Positions 16,341 to 24,187 of a stretch of DNA of 64,000 bases are shown here, piece after piece (the stretch's first letter is position 1; each line of letters begins with the position of its first letter). Source of the stretch: Streptomyces sp. CB02923 (GTDB lineage: Bacteria > Actinomycetota > Actinomycetes > Streptomycetales > Streptomycetaceae). A program made the position numbers and the translations under genes. The stretch is taken from NCBI RefSeq assembly GCF_001905005.1, contig NZ_LWKZ01000012.1, forward strand, positions 124,001-188,000, given 5' to 3'. The notes beneath the pieces were generated by a model. The model had not been told where the DNA came from and did not search any database. It saw only the letters and a list, made by a program, of their open reading frames with translations.

Positions 16341-18056
16341 ATGGCGACGAAGACCGAGACAGCGGACACCGGGAACGGGACGCCCCACCCGGGTGCGGAG
16401 CCCGGCACGGAGGCGGGGGCGGGGGCGGAGGCTGCGGGGAAGCCCGCTCCGGCTGCTGATGCAGCCTCAGGACGTCCTGGCCCGACCACTTCTGACCTGG
16501 CCTCAGCGCATCCCTCCGACCTGGCCCCGGATGGCGGTGCGGCCGGTGCCGACCCGGCCCCCGGCGCCCCGGAAGAGGCCGTACCCTCCGGGCCGCCCCG
16601 CTGGTCCGCACGTCTGCGGTCCGCCGGACACGGCGACAGCATCCCCATGGACATGCTCTACCGCGCCGAGCCGGACACCGGTACCGGCGGCGCGCCGGAG
16701 GACGACCGCGCGCCGGAGCTCGACTTCACCAAGGGCCCGCGCCGCTCGAACGGCGGCGCACCGCCCCACGGCCCGGGCGGCCCACCCGGCACGGACGGCC
16801 GGCGGGACGCGTCCGGTACCGCGTCCGGTACCGCGCCCGGTACCGCGTCCGCGGAGGCCGACACCGCCGAACAGCCGCGGGTGCCGGTCCCGCCGCCGGA
16901 CCCGGCTCCGGAGAGCGCCCGTACCACCCCCGCCGACGCCGCCGTGGCCGGTATCGCCGCCGCGACCGGCCTGCTCGACACCGCGGAACGCGCCGCGCTC
17001 GACGACGCCCTCGGAGTGGTCGACGGCGGCAGCCGGTCCCGTACGGACGGCGCCCCCGCCGCCCACGACGGCCGGGACGCGGCCCCCGGCGGCCGGGCCT
17101 CGTGGTTCCGTGAACTCCCCGGTCCGGCCGAGCGCCGCGCCCCCGCGGAGGACACCGGACCGACCGAGCGGCGCGGCTTCTCCGTCTCCGGCTGGCTGGC
17201 CCTGTTCGCCGGTCTGCTGGCGATCACCTGTTCCGTGGCGTTCCTGTGGTGGCGGGGGATGCTGCCCCCCTCGGTGGTACGGGCCCTCGGCCTGGACATC
17301 GGCATCCGGCCCTCGCCGCACCTGTGGGAGTGGGCCCTGGCCGGTCTCGGCGGCGTGGTGGCGGTGTACGCCTTCGGCGGGCTGGCCCGCGGGCGGGTCG
17401 GCAGCGCCTGGGTGCTCAGCCTCTTCGGGCGCTACCGCGGCAGCGTGCGCCGTACCGGCCTGGTGTGGATCAGCCCCCTGGCGCTGCGCCGCCGGGTGGA
17501 CGTACGGCTGCGGCACTGGCGCAGCGAGGCGATGCCGGCGGTCGACGCGGAGGGCATCCAGCTGCGGGTCGTGGTGCTCGTCGTATGGCGGGTGCGTGAC
17601 ACCGCGCGGGCCCTGCTCACCGTCCGCGACCACACCGCCTACCTGCGGGAACAGGTGGAGTCGGCGATGGCGCGGGTGCTGTCGCAGCTTCCGGCGGACG
17701 CGTTCCACGAGGAGGCGCCGACCCTGCGTGACGCGCAGGCGGTCGGCGAGGCCCTCACCCGGGCGCTGTCCGCCGACTGCCGGCCGGTCGGCATCGAGGT
17801 CTTCTCCGTCCAGCCGACCCGGATCGAGTACGCGCCGGAGGTGGCGGCGGCCATGCAGCGCCGCCAGATCGCGGTGATCGACGCCAAGCACCGCGACAGC
17901 GTGCTGACCTCGGTCGTGGACGCGGTCGACGACACCGTCAACCGGCTGACCAGCAGAGGACTGGTCGAGCTGGACGACTACGAGCGAAAAGCCCTGGTCA
18001 AGGACTTGACCGTGGCGTTCTACACGGCGCGCGGCAGCGCCGCGGCCAAGAGCTGA
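16341..18056 (+). CDS. SPFH/Band-7 domain membrane protein
   Basis: This 571-residue protein has a long, disordered, Pro/Gly/Ala-rich N-terminal half (about residues 1-270), two transmembrane segments (GWLALFAGLLAITCSVAFLWW and ALAGLGGVVAVYAFGGLA), then an SPFH domain (about 350-560). The SPFH part includes VVVLVVWRVRDTARALLTV and REQVESAMARVLSQLP. SPFH proteins assemble membrane scaffolds that control proteases or wall enzymes. ATG 16341 has GGAG seven bases upstream; an ATG at 16326 overlaps the previous stop and would add five residues. Lying between two wall hydrolases with matching N-terminal cysteine motifs, it may organise them at the membrane. Confidence 0.85.
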   Translation: MATKTETADTGNGTPHPGAEPGTEAGAGAEAAGKPAPAADAASGRPGPTTSDLASAHPSDLAPDGGAAGADPAPGAPEEAVPSGPPRWSARLRSAGHGDSIPMDMLYRAEPDTGTGGAPEDDRAPELDFTKGPRRSNGGAPPHGPGGPPGTDGRRDASGTASGTAPGTASAEADTAEQPRVPVPPPDPAPESARTTPADAAVAGIAAATGLLDTAERAALDDALGVVDGGSRSRTDGAPAAHDGRDAAPGGRASWFRELPGPAERRAPAEDTGPTERRGFSVSGWLALFAGLLAITCSVAFLWWRGMLPPSVVRALGLDIGIRPSPHLWEWALAGLGGVVAVYAFGGLARGRVGSAWVLSLFGRYRGSVRRTGLVWISPLALRRRVDVRLRHWRSEAMPAVDAEGIQLRVVVLVVWRVRDTARALLTVRDHTAYLREQVESAMARVLSQLPADAFHEEAPTLRDAQAVGEALTRALSADCRPVGIEVFSVQPTRIEYAPEVAAAMQRRQIAVIDAKHRDSVLTSVVDAVDDTVNRLTSRGLVELDDYERKALVKDLTVAFYTARGSAAAKS

Positions 18057-18080
18057 CACAGCGGAGAGGCAGGCAGTGGG

Positions 18081-19043
18081 ATGGGGACACCGGTGTTCGT
18101 CGAGGTCGTGGGGGCCGACTGCGGTTGCGCCTTCTGCAGCGGGGCCGCGGTCGAGTCCGCGGCGCGCAACGGCGGGAGACGGGCGCGGTGCACGGTGCGG
18201 GGCGCGGTCGCGGCGGCCGTGGGCGCGGTGACGCTCGTCGGCGCGGCGGCGGGTTCGGCGGGCGCCGAACCGGCACCCCGCCACGCGGGCTGGGACGGAT
18301 CGAAGTACTGGTACCGGGACGCCACCGGCTGGTGGCGGTGGACCGGCCACTACGAGAAGTACGCGCGGCACGCGGGCGGTCCGGGCGCGAAGTCCGCCGC
18401 GGCGGCCCCGTCCTCCGCGCCCTCCTCCGCGGGCAGAAGCGCGCGCGGCCACAACCCCGCCCCCACCTTCCGTGGCCGGTCGGGCTGGGACGCCATCGAC
18501 CGCGTGTACTGGTACCAGCAGGGCGGCAGCTGGTGGTGGACCAGCCACCGGGACCGTTACGAGGCCCGTACCGGCGGGCCGGGAGGGCCGGGCGACGACG
18601 CTCCCGCCGGTACCGAATCCGGTTCCGGCGCCGGGTCCGATTCCGAGAGCAGCGGGAGCGGCAAGGGCACCCCCGTCCGGTACGGCACCGAGGCCGCGAT
18701 CCGGTGGGCGATGGCACAGATCGGCAAGCCCTACGCGTGGGGCGGCAACGGCCCGTCCGCGTTCGACTGCTCCGGCCTGGTCCAGCAGGCGTACCAGCGC
18801 GCGGGCATCTCGCTGCCCCGGGTCGCCGACGCCCAGTACCGCGCCTCGACACCGATCGAGCGGTCCCAGCTGCGCCGCGGCGACCTGGTCTTCTGGTCGT
18901 CGAACGGCTCCTCGTCCGGCGTCCACCACGTGGCGATCTACCTCGGCGGCGGTCAGTACCTGGAGGCGCCGCGGTCCGGCCGTACGGTCCGGGTCTCGTC
19001 CTTCGCCGCGTACCGCCCCTCCTTGTACGGGCGGGTCGGCTGA
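18081..19043 (+). CDS. NlpC/P60 endopeptidase with aromatic GWD/YWY repeats
   Basis: This 320-residue exported protein has the same kind of head as the gene at 15049: P4-x-F6-V7-E8, then cysteines 14, 16 and 19 in CGCAFC, then the signal segment. Two roughly 35-residue aromatic repeats follow, one from GWDGSKYWYRD to WWRWTGHYEKY and one from GWDAIDRVYWYQ to WWWTSHRDRY. They are separated by a Ser/Ala linker and may bind glycan. The C-terminal NlpC/P60 domain has cysteine in AFDCSGLVQQAY and histidine in VHHVAIYLGG, the hallmarks of peptidoglycan D,L-endopeptidases. It starts 24 bases after the SPFH gene, with AGGCAGG upstream. Confidence 0.88.
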   Translation: MGTPVFVEVVGADCGCAFCSGAAVESAARNGGRRARCTVRGAVAAAVGAVTLVGAAAGSAGAEPAPRHAGWDGSKYWYRDATGWWRWTGHYEKYARHAGGPGAKSAAAAPSSAPSSAGRSARGHNPAPTFRGRSGWDAIDRVYWYQQGGSWWWTSHRDRYEARTGGPGGPGDDAPAGTESGSGAGSDSESSGSGKGTPVRYGTEAAIRWAMAQIGKPYAWGGNGPSAFDCSGLVQQAYQRAGISLPRVADAQYRASTPIERSQLRRGDLVFWSSNGSSSGVHHVAIYLGGGQYLEAPRSGRTVRVSSFAAYRPSLYGRVG

Positions 19044-19123
19044 CCCGTACGGGCGGGGCGACCGGCCACCCGCCGCCGCCGCGCCCGCCGCGCAGGCCCG
19101 CTCCCGAAGAAAGGCCGACCGTC

Positions 19124-20275
19124 ATGGCGCCGACAGCACTCTCCCCTCTTCCGGCCCCGCCCGGCGAATCCCCCGCCGGCCCCGACCCCGTCATACCCGG
19201 CCCCGCCACCGACCTGCCCGTACGGGCGTCCGACCTGGGGGCGCACGGCTTCCTGCCCGCGCGGCCGCCCGTACGGACCATGGCCGGCACCTGGGTGCAG
19301 CTGAGCGACCTGGCCGGAGCGGCCGCCACCGCGCCGGACCGGGACTCCGCCCGCGCACTGATCGCGCGGGCGGGGCGGGACGGCGAACTGATGGCGCTGC
19401 GGCAGCGCGTCTCGCGCCTGTCGCCGCGCCACGCCGACGCCGCCTCCCTGCGGGTGGCGGTGATCGCGGCGGCCTGCGGCTGGAGCGGCCTGGACCCGCT
19501 CGCCCCCGTCTCCCGGCGCACCGCCGACGCGGCCTTTCTCGACCTGTGGTCGGCCGTCGCGCACCGCGTCGACCACCAGCAGTTCGTGGGGCTGCCCACG
19601 CTCGCCCTGCTGAACTGGGCGCCCGAGCGCAAGCCGCGCCGCAGTCTGCCGATCGACCAGCTCGCCCGTACGGAGGCGCTGGTCCCCGTCGTGCGCTGGT
19701 CGCCGGAGGGGCAGCCGCTCGGCCGGCTGGACCGGCTGATGCTGGCCACCACCCGGTTGGAGGCGCACGGCTGCTGGCTGTTCCGGCTGGCCGGGACGCT
19801 CGCCGGACGCGACCCCGGGGACGCGTCCACCGGTACGGCGCTGCGCCGCCTGATCCGTGTCCAGCACGCGCTGCGCGCCCAGCTCCGGAACGAGGCGGCG
19901 GACCTGCGGGCGGCCCCGGCTTCCGCGCGGCAGGGCGCGGTGCTCACCGCGCTCGCGGCGCAGGGGGCGCTGGAGCCGCCGGTGTTCCAGGCGGCGGACG
20001 CGGTGCTCGGCACGGGCGGACGCCGGGCGGGGGACACCGGCCGGCACCAGCTGCGCCGGTATCTGCCCGTGGCGCACCGCGCCTGGCTGACCGCGCTGGA
20101 CCGGCACTGCGCACCCGTACGCACCCTCGCGCACCGCGGCGGCCCGGACGCCGCCGTCTACCGCGAGGCGCAGGAATCGCTGATCGCGCTGCGGCGTACG
20201 TACGCGGGTCTGGTGCACTGCGCAGCGCACCCGGATGCGCATCCGGGCGGGGGCGGGCTGCACGCCGTGGCCTGA
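19124..20275 (+). CDS. indoleamine 2,3-dioxygenase/PrnB-superfamily-like protein
   Basis: This 383-residue, mostly helical protein has no signal peptide. Its last 100 residues follow the pattern I remember for indoleamine dioxygenase: VFQAADAVLG, then LRRYLPVAHRAWLTAL (about residues 310-325; human IDO1 has MRRYMPPAHRNFL), then VYREAQESLIALRRTYAGLV. In IDO and PrnB the last segment carries the haem-ligating histidine. Here, by my alignment, the position is a tyrosine (about residue 360). ATG 19124 follows GAAGAAAGG. It lies 80 bases after the wall-hydrolase operon and may be part of it. Function is uncertain: it could be a divergent haem enzyme or a non-catalytic relative. Confidence 0.55.
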   Translation: MAPTALSPLPAPPGESPAGPDPVIPGPATDLPVRASDLGAHGFLPARPPVRTMAGTWVQLSDLAGAAATAPDRDSARALIARAGRDGELMALRQRVSRLSPRHADAASLRVAVIAAACGWSGLDPLAPVSRRTADAAFLDLWSAVAHRVDHQQFVGLPTLALLNWAPERKPRRSLPIDQLARTEALVPVVRWSPEGQPLGRLDRLMLATTRLEAHGCWLFRLAGTLAGRDPGDASTGTALRRLIRVQHALRAQLRNEAADLRAAPASARQGAVLTALAAQGALEPPVFQAADAVLGTGGRRAGDTGRHQLRRYLPVAHRAWLTALDRHCAPVRTLAHRGGPDAAVYREAQESLIALRRTYAGLVHCAAHPDAHPGGGGLHAVA

Positions 20276-20335
20276 TCTCGTGGGGGGCTGTTGCGACGGC
20301 CGTACGGAAGCATCAACCGGCTGTCCCCTTGTTAT

Positions 20336-20387
20336 TGGTCTGGACATGTCCAAGCGGCGTCACTAGTCTTCGATTTGGTCTAGACCG
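20336..20387 (+). promoter_or_regulatory. two DasR/chitinase-type boxes upstream of the first AA10 gene
   Basis: TGGTCTGGACAT (20336-20347) and TGGTCTAGACCG (20376-20387) lie 40 bases apart, 58 and more bases before the AA10 start codon. The second matches the DasR-responsive consensus TGGTCTAGACCA at 11 of 12 positions, the first at 9. Overlapping the first is a perfect 12-base palindrome TGGACATGTCCA. Paired boxes are typical of streptomycete chitinase promoters, so induction by chitin-derived N-acetylglucosamine is likely. Confidence 0.7.
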
Positions 20388-20444
20388 CACAGCACGCAAG
20401 TCAGCAGCTCATGGAACACCCCCCTCGTTTTTCAGGAGCACAAC

Positions 20445-21038
20445 ATGCGTAAGAAGCTCAGCGCTGCCGTGGTCGGTCTCGGCATCGCCGGAGTCTCCCT
20501 GTTCGCCACGGGTAGCGCTTCCAGCCACGGCTACAGCGATGCACCCCCCAGCCGTCAGGCGCTCTGCGCCAAGGGCACCGTCAAGAACTGCGGCTCGATC
20601 CAGTACGAGCCGCAGAGCGTCGAGGGCCCCAAGGGCTTCCCGGCGGCGGGCCCCGCGGACGGCAAGATATGTTCCGGCGGCAACAGCGGCTTCAAGGAAC
20701 TGGACGACCCGCGCGGCGGCAAGTGGCCCGCCACCAACCTCAAGGGCGGCCAGGGCTACACCTTCCAGTGGCGCCTGACGGCCCGGCACGCCACCACGGA
20801 CTTCCGCTACTACATCACCAAGGACGGCTACGACCCGAGCAAGCCGCTCACCCGGGCGGACCTCGAACCCGAGCCGTTCGTGACGGTGCCGATGGGCGGG
20901 CGGCAGCCGGCCGCGACCGTGCAGCACCAGGGCACGGTCCCCACCCAGAAGTCCGGCCACCACATCATCCTGGGCGTCTGGAACATCGCCGACACCGGTA
21001 ACGCGTTCTACGCCTGCTCCGACGTCAACCTGTCGTAA
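20445..21038 (+). CDS. AA10 lytic polysaccharide monooxygenase, copy 1
   Basis: This 197-residue secreted copper monooxygenase has a signal peptide whose predicted cleavage leaves His at the mature N terminus (ASS before HGYSDAPPSRQ), one arm of the copper histidine brace. The second brace histidine is in LTARHATTDFRYYITKDG, and the axial phenylalanine is in GNAFYACSDV. Cysteines in QALCAKGTVKNCGS fit the usual disulfide. No binding module is attached. AA10 enzymes oxidise crystalline chitin or cellulose chains. Chitin is suggested here by the DasR-type boxes upstream. In S. lividans an LPMO near cslA takes part in tip-glycan deposition, so a role in its own morphogenesis is also possible. 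Confidence 0.93.
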   Translation: MRKKLSAAVVGLGIAGVSLFATGSASSHGYSDAPPSRQALCAKGTVKNCGSIQYEPQSVEGPKGFPAAGPADGKICSGGNSGFKELDDPRGGKWPATNLKGGQGYTFQWRLTARHATTDFRYYITKDGYDPSKPLTRADLEPEPFVTVPMGGRQPAATVQHQGTVPTQKSGHHIILGVWNIADTGNAFYACSDVNLS

Positions 21039-21058
21039 CCGGCGCCGGAGCTGCCGAC

Positions 21059-21089
21059 GGGCCTCCCCGCCCTTCCTCCGGGGAGGCCC
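21059..21089 (+). terminator. terminator of the first AA10 gene
   Basis: GGGCCTCCCCG (21059-21069) and CGGGGAGGCCC (21079-21089) form a perfect 11-base-pair stem with a nine-base loop, twenty bases after the stop codon. Confidence 0.8.
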
Positions 21090-21155
21090 CCTCCGGCGGC
21101 GCCGCACCGGCGCCCTCCCCGGAGGGGATACCACCCTGCCGGGGAGGCCCCGTCC

Positions 21156-21220
21156 GCACCGCCCGTCCCCATACGTCCGTCCCCCCCCCCGCACCGCCCG
21201 TCCCCGTACGTCCGTCCCCC
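21156..21220 (+). repeat. C-rich 30-bp direct repeat between the two AA10 genes
   Basis: Two 30-base units (21156-21185 and 21191-21220) beginning GCACCGCCCGTCCCC differ at one base and are joined by a C-run of ten. Shorter CGTCCCCC elements continue to about 21290. The 377-base gap between the AA10 genes holds this, the terminator at 21059 and the box at 21357. Confidence 0.8.
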
Positions 21221-21356
21221 CTCGCACAGTCCTTTCGCGCAAGCCGTCCCCCTGTACGGTCCGTCCCCCGCACGGCTCGCTCCCCTCGCGGCCCCGTTCC
21301 CATCCGCCGGCCCGCATCCCCTAGGCAGCGCCGAGCGGCGGGAATATTCTGCTGGT

Positions 21357-21368
21357 TGGTCTGGACCG
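21357..21368 (+). promoter_or_regulatory. DasR/chitinase-type box upstream of the second AA10 gene
   Basis: TGGTCTGGACCG matches the DasR-type consensus TGGTCTAGACCA at 10 of 12 positions and lies 47 bases before the start codon. The first AA10 gene has two similar boxes, so both genes probably belong to one regulon. Confidence 0.6.
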
Positions 21369-21415
21369 CAGTGCACTCGGCTCGCAGGAAACCCCCTCAT
21401 GTTCCGGGAGCGACT

Positions 21416-22003
21416 ATGCGCAAAAGGATCAGTGCGGCCGTCATCGGCCTGGGAATCATCGCCGCGTCCGTCCTGTCGACGAGCGGCGCGAGCAGTCACG
21501 GTTACACCGATTCCCCCATCAGCAGACAGAAACTGTGCGCCAACGGCACGGTGAAGAACTGCGGCGCGATCCAGTGGGAGCCGCAGAGCGTCGAAGGCCC
21601 CAAGGGCTTCCCGAACGGCGGACCCGCCGACGGCAAAATCTGCGCCGGCGGCAACGGCCGCTTCAAGGAGCTGGACGACCCGCGCGGCGGCCAGTGGCCG
21701 GCGACCAAGGTGAGCGCGGGGTCGTACACCTTCTCCTGGCGCTTCACCGCCTCGCACGCCACCACGGACTTCCGCTACTACATCACCAAGGACGGCTGGA
21801 ACCCCAACCGGGCCGTGACCCGGGCGGACCTGGAACTCACCCCGTTCCTGAAGGTCCCGTACAACGGCCAGCGCCCGCCGTACACGTACACCCATCCGGG
21901 CACGCTGCCCAGCGGCAAGACCGGGCGGCACCTGATCGTCGGCGTGTGGACGATCGCCGACACCGGCAACGCGTTCTACGCCTGCTCGGACGTGCAGTTC
22001 TGA
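21416..22003 (+). CDS. AA10 lytic polysaccharide monooxygenase, copy 2
   Basis: This 195-residue secreted AA10 enzyme is a close paralogue of the gene at 20445. Cleavage after ASS exposes the histidine of HGYTDSPISRQ. The second brace histidine is in FTASHATTDFRYYITKDG and the axial Phe in GNAFYACSDV. It differs in surface segments (for example VPYNGQRPPYTYTHPG against VPMGGRQPAATVQHQG), which may change substrate preference. I use ATG 21416, preceded by GGGAGCGACT; the frame is open to 21356, but that part lies on the regulatory box. The tandem arrangement with similar promoters points to a local duplication. Confidence 0.93.
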   Translation: MRKRISAAVIGLGIIAASVLSTSGASSHGYTDSPISRQKLCANGTVKNCGAIQWEPQSVEGPKGFPNGGPADGKICAGGNGRFKELDDPRGGQWPATKVSAGSYTFSWRFTASHATTDFRYYITKDGWNPNRAVTRADLELTPFLKVPYNGQRPPYTYTHPGTLPSGKTGRHLIVGVWTIADTGNAFYACSDVQF

Positions 22004-22046
22004 CCGGGCGCGGCACGGCGTAGGGAACACATGCAGAAAACACGAA

Positions 22047-22079
22047 TGGGCCTCCCGGAGCTGTGCTCCGAGAGGCCCA
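22047..22079. terminator. bidirectional terminator between AA10 copy 2 and tRNA-Lys copy 2
   Basis: TGGGCCTC and GGAG on the left pair with CTCC and GAGGCCCA on the right, around a CTGTG loop. T-rich sequence follows on the minus strand. It serves the convergent AA10 gene and tRNA. Confidence 0.8.
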
Positions 22080-22087
22080 CTCTCAGG

Positions 22088-22161
22088 TGCGCCGCCAGGG
22101 ACTCGAACCCCGGACCCGCTGATTAAGAGTCAGCTGCTCTAACCAACTGAGCTAGCGGCGC
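22088..22161 (-). tRNA. tRNA-Lys (anticodon CTT), copy 2
   Basis: The 74 bases are identical to those at 14645-14718, with the same cloverleaf and anticodon loop CTCTTAA. A -10-like TAGTAT lies about 17 bases upstream on the minus strand. The 3' side ends at the hairpin 22047-22079. Confidence 0.97.
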
Positions 22162-22294
22162 GCGCTGACAAAAGAAATACTACCTGGTCCGAAGGGGTGC
22201 TTCCGACCACGGCCGACCGCAGCTGACCACGGCGCCGGTCGTGAAGCCCATCCGTGACGCCGGCCGCCTCCCGGAGGCCGTGCGGCGCCCGGGA

Positions 22295-23053
22295 TCAGAG
22301 CGTCAGCGACAGCAGTACCGGAGCCGCCCGCCGGTTCAGCGCGTCGGCGGCCTGCCGCAGCCGGTGGGCGTGCTCCAGCGGCAGGGACAGGGCCAGGCAG
22401 CCGACCGTGGCGCCCGCCGTGATCGGTACGGCCGCGCAGACCGTGCCGACGGCGTACTCCTGGAGGTCGAGCATCGGGACCGTCGGCGGCTGGCTGTCCA
22501 GCTTGTGGAAGAGCACCTTCTCGTTGGTGATCGTCCGGGAGGTGAGGCGGGCGGTCTTGTGGCGGGAGAGGTGGTCCATCCGGCCGTCGTGGTCGAGCTG
22601 CGCCAGCAGGCATTTGCCGACCGCGCTGGCATGTGCCGTACGGCGGAATTCCGCCCACTCGTTGACCTTGGGGGCCCGCGGGCCGTCGGCGTAGTGCAGG
22701 ATCTTGACCTCGCCGTCGATGTAACGGCTGATGTAGACCGCCGCGCCCACCGAGTCGCGCAGCTCGACGAGGGTGCGCTGCAGTTTGTCGTGCAGCGCCT
22801 CCTCGTGGCCGCCGCCCGAGCCGAGCAGCACGAGCGACTCGCCGACGACGTACGCGCCGTCGGTGACCTGCGCGACATAGCCCTCGCGGCGCAGCATCGC
22901 CAGCATGTGGGCGAGGTGGCCGGTCGGCAGGCCGGTGTCGCGCGCGATCTGGACGTCCGACACGCCGTCGGCGTGCCGGGCGATGGTTTCGAGCACGCGG
23001 AGGGCGTACTGCACCGAGTGGAACGGCGCGGTCGGCTCGGGCTTCAGCGCCAC
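22295..23053 (-). CDS. IclR-family transcriptional regulator
   Basis: The 252-residue protein has an N-terminal winged helix (SVQYALRVLETIARHADGVSD, then RDTGLPTGHLAHMLAMLRREGYV) and the IclR effector domain, with the typical HASAVGKCLLA segment and a C-terminal GATVGCLALSLPL strand. IclR proteins sense small organic acids or aromatic catabolites and control nearby operons. The GTG start at 23053 follows AGGGGG. It is the last gene in the same direction as the Ehu-type transporter operon, 300 bases downstream of the ATPase gene, so it is the obvious candidate regulator of the island at 22.3-31.7 kb. Confidence 0.9.
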   Translation of the reverse strand: MALKPEPTAPFHSVQYALRVLETIARHADGVSDVQIARDTGLPTGHLAHMLAMLRREGYVAQVTDGAYVVGESLVLLGSGGGHEEALHDKLQRTLVELRDSVGAAVYISRYIDGEVKILHYADGPRAPKVNEWAEFRRTAHASAVGKCLLAQLDHDGRMDHLSRHKTARLTSRTITNEKVLFHKLDSQPPTVPMLDLQEYAVGTVCAAVPITAGATVGCLALSLPLEHAHRLRQAADALNRRAAPVLLSLTL

Positions 23054-23161
23054 GGTGTCCCCCTAGCAGGTTGTGACCGTTTGCGTCGCTGCCGTCGCTG
23101 GCGGTCACGACCGTCGAGCATTACCGGCCGATCCCGGGCAGCGGGGCACGTACCACGATAG

Positions 23162-23196
23162 CGGTCAAAGCCGCCCGCTGGAGGGGGTCTTGACCG
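23162..23196. promoter_or_regulatory. spaced inverted repeat CGGTCAA / TTGACCG upstream of the iclR gene
   Basis: The 7-base arms CGGTCAA (23162-23168) and TTGACCG (23190-23196) are 21 bases apart in the 300-base gap between the ATPase gene and the IclR gene. They could be an autoregulatory operator or two -35-like elements. Nothing else stands out in the gap (23054-23353). Confidence 0.35.
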
Positions 23197-23353
23197 AAAA
23201 GGGCATCCGGCCACGCACCTGTACTGGAGTGTGGTCCGGAGGCATATGCCCAGGTCATTTCAGGGGGGATCGGAAGGCGGATACGCCGCCCCGCGGGTGC
23301 CCGGAGCGCGGCCGAAGCCGTGATCCGGGCACCGCGCCGCGACCTGCCGCGCC

Positions 23354-24187
23354 TCAGAGGACCGCGCTCAGGAACTCCCGTGTGCGGCTGTTCTCCGGCT
23401 CGCTGAAGATCTTCTCCGGTGAGCCGAACTCGATCACCCGTCCCTGGTCGAACATCATCACGCAGTCGGAGATGTCCCGCGCGAAGTTCATCTCGTGCGT
23501 GACGCAGAGCATGGTGATGTCGGTGGTGTGGGCGATGTCGCGCAGCACGTCCAGGACACCGGCCACCAGCTCCGGGTCGAGCGCGCTGGTCACCTCGTCC
23601 AGCAGCAGCACCTGCGGCCGCATGGCCAGAGCGCGCGCTATGGCGACCCGCTGCTGCTGGCCGCCGGACAGCTGGGACGGGTACTTGTCGATGTGCTCCG
23701 TCAGGCCGACCAGGTCCAGCAGCCCGCGGGCCCGCTCCTCGGCGGCGCCCTTGTCCAGGCCCAGGACGTGCACCGGTGCCTCGGTGATGTTGCGCAGCAC
23801 CTTCATGTTGGGGAAGAGGTTGAACTGCTGGAACACCATCCCGATGTTCTTGCGCACCTCCCGGCAGTGCTTCTCGCCCGCCGGTACCAGCTTGCCGTTC
23901 TTCTCCTCGTGGGTCAGATACGCGTCGCCGACCTTTATCCTTCCCTCCTCCGGCTTCAGCAGCGTCATCAGCAGCCGCAGGATCGTGGTCTTGCCGGACC
24001 CGGACGGGCCGATCAGCGTCACGTGCTTGCCGGAGTAGACCGTCATGTCCAGCGAGTCCAGGACGGTGTGGGTGCCGAAGCGCTTGGTGACCCGGTCGAA
24101 GCGGACCAGCTCGGGGCCGTCCTCCTCGGTTCCGACCGTGGGCTGCGCGGGTTGCGCCGGCTGGGTGGGGGTGCTGTCATCGGACAA
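23354..24187 (-). CDS. ehuA: polar amino acid/ectoine-type ABC transporter ATPase (EhuA-like)
   Basis: This 277-residue ABC ATPase of the polar-amino-acid family has Walker [11 protein letters not shown]-loop [11 protein letters not shown], signature [15 protein letters not shown], Walker [13 protein letters not shown] and switch CVTHEM. The first 25 residues are a Pro/Gln/Ser-rich extension. The likely start is TTG 24187, with GGAG eight bases upstream; it overlaps the end of the second permease gene by eleven bases. The naming follows the EhuABCD organisation (two different permeases, one ATPase, one binding protein). The true substrate here may be a different zwitterion or cyclic amide, because no ectoine-degrading eutD or eutE gene is present in the window. 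Confidence 0.8.
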   Translation of the reverse strand: MSDDSTPTQPAQPAQPTVGTEEDGPELVRFDRVTKRFGTHTVLDSLDMTVYSGKHVTLIGPSGSGKTTILRLLMTLLKPEEGRIKVGDAYLTHEEKNGKLVPAGEKHCREVRKNIGMVFQQFNLFPNMKVLRNITEAPVHVLGLDKGAAEERARGLLDLVGLTEHIDKYPSQLSGGQQQRVAIARALAMRPQVLLLDEVTSALDPELVAGVLDVLRDIAHTTDITMLCVTHEMNFARDISDCVMMFDQGRVIEFGSPEKIFSEPENSRTREFLSAVL

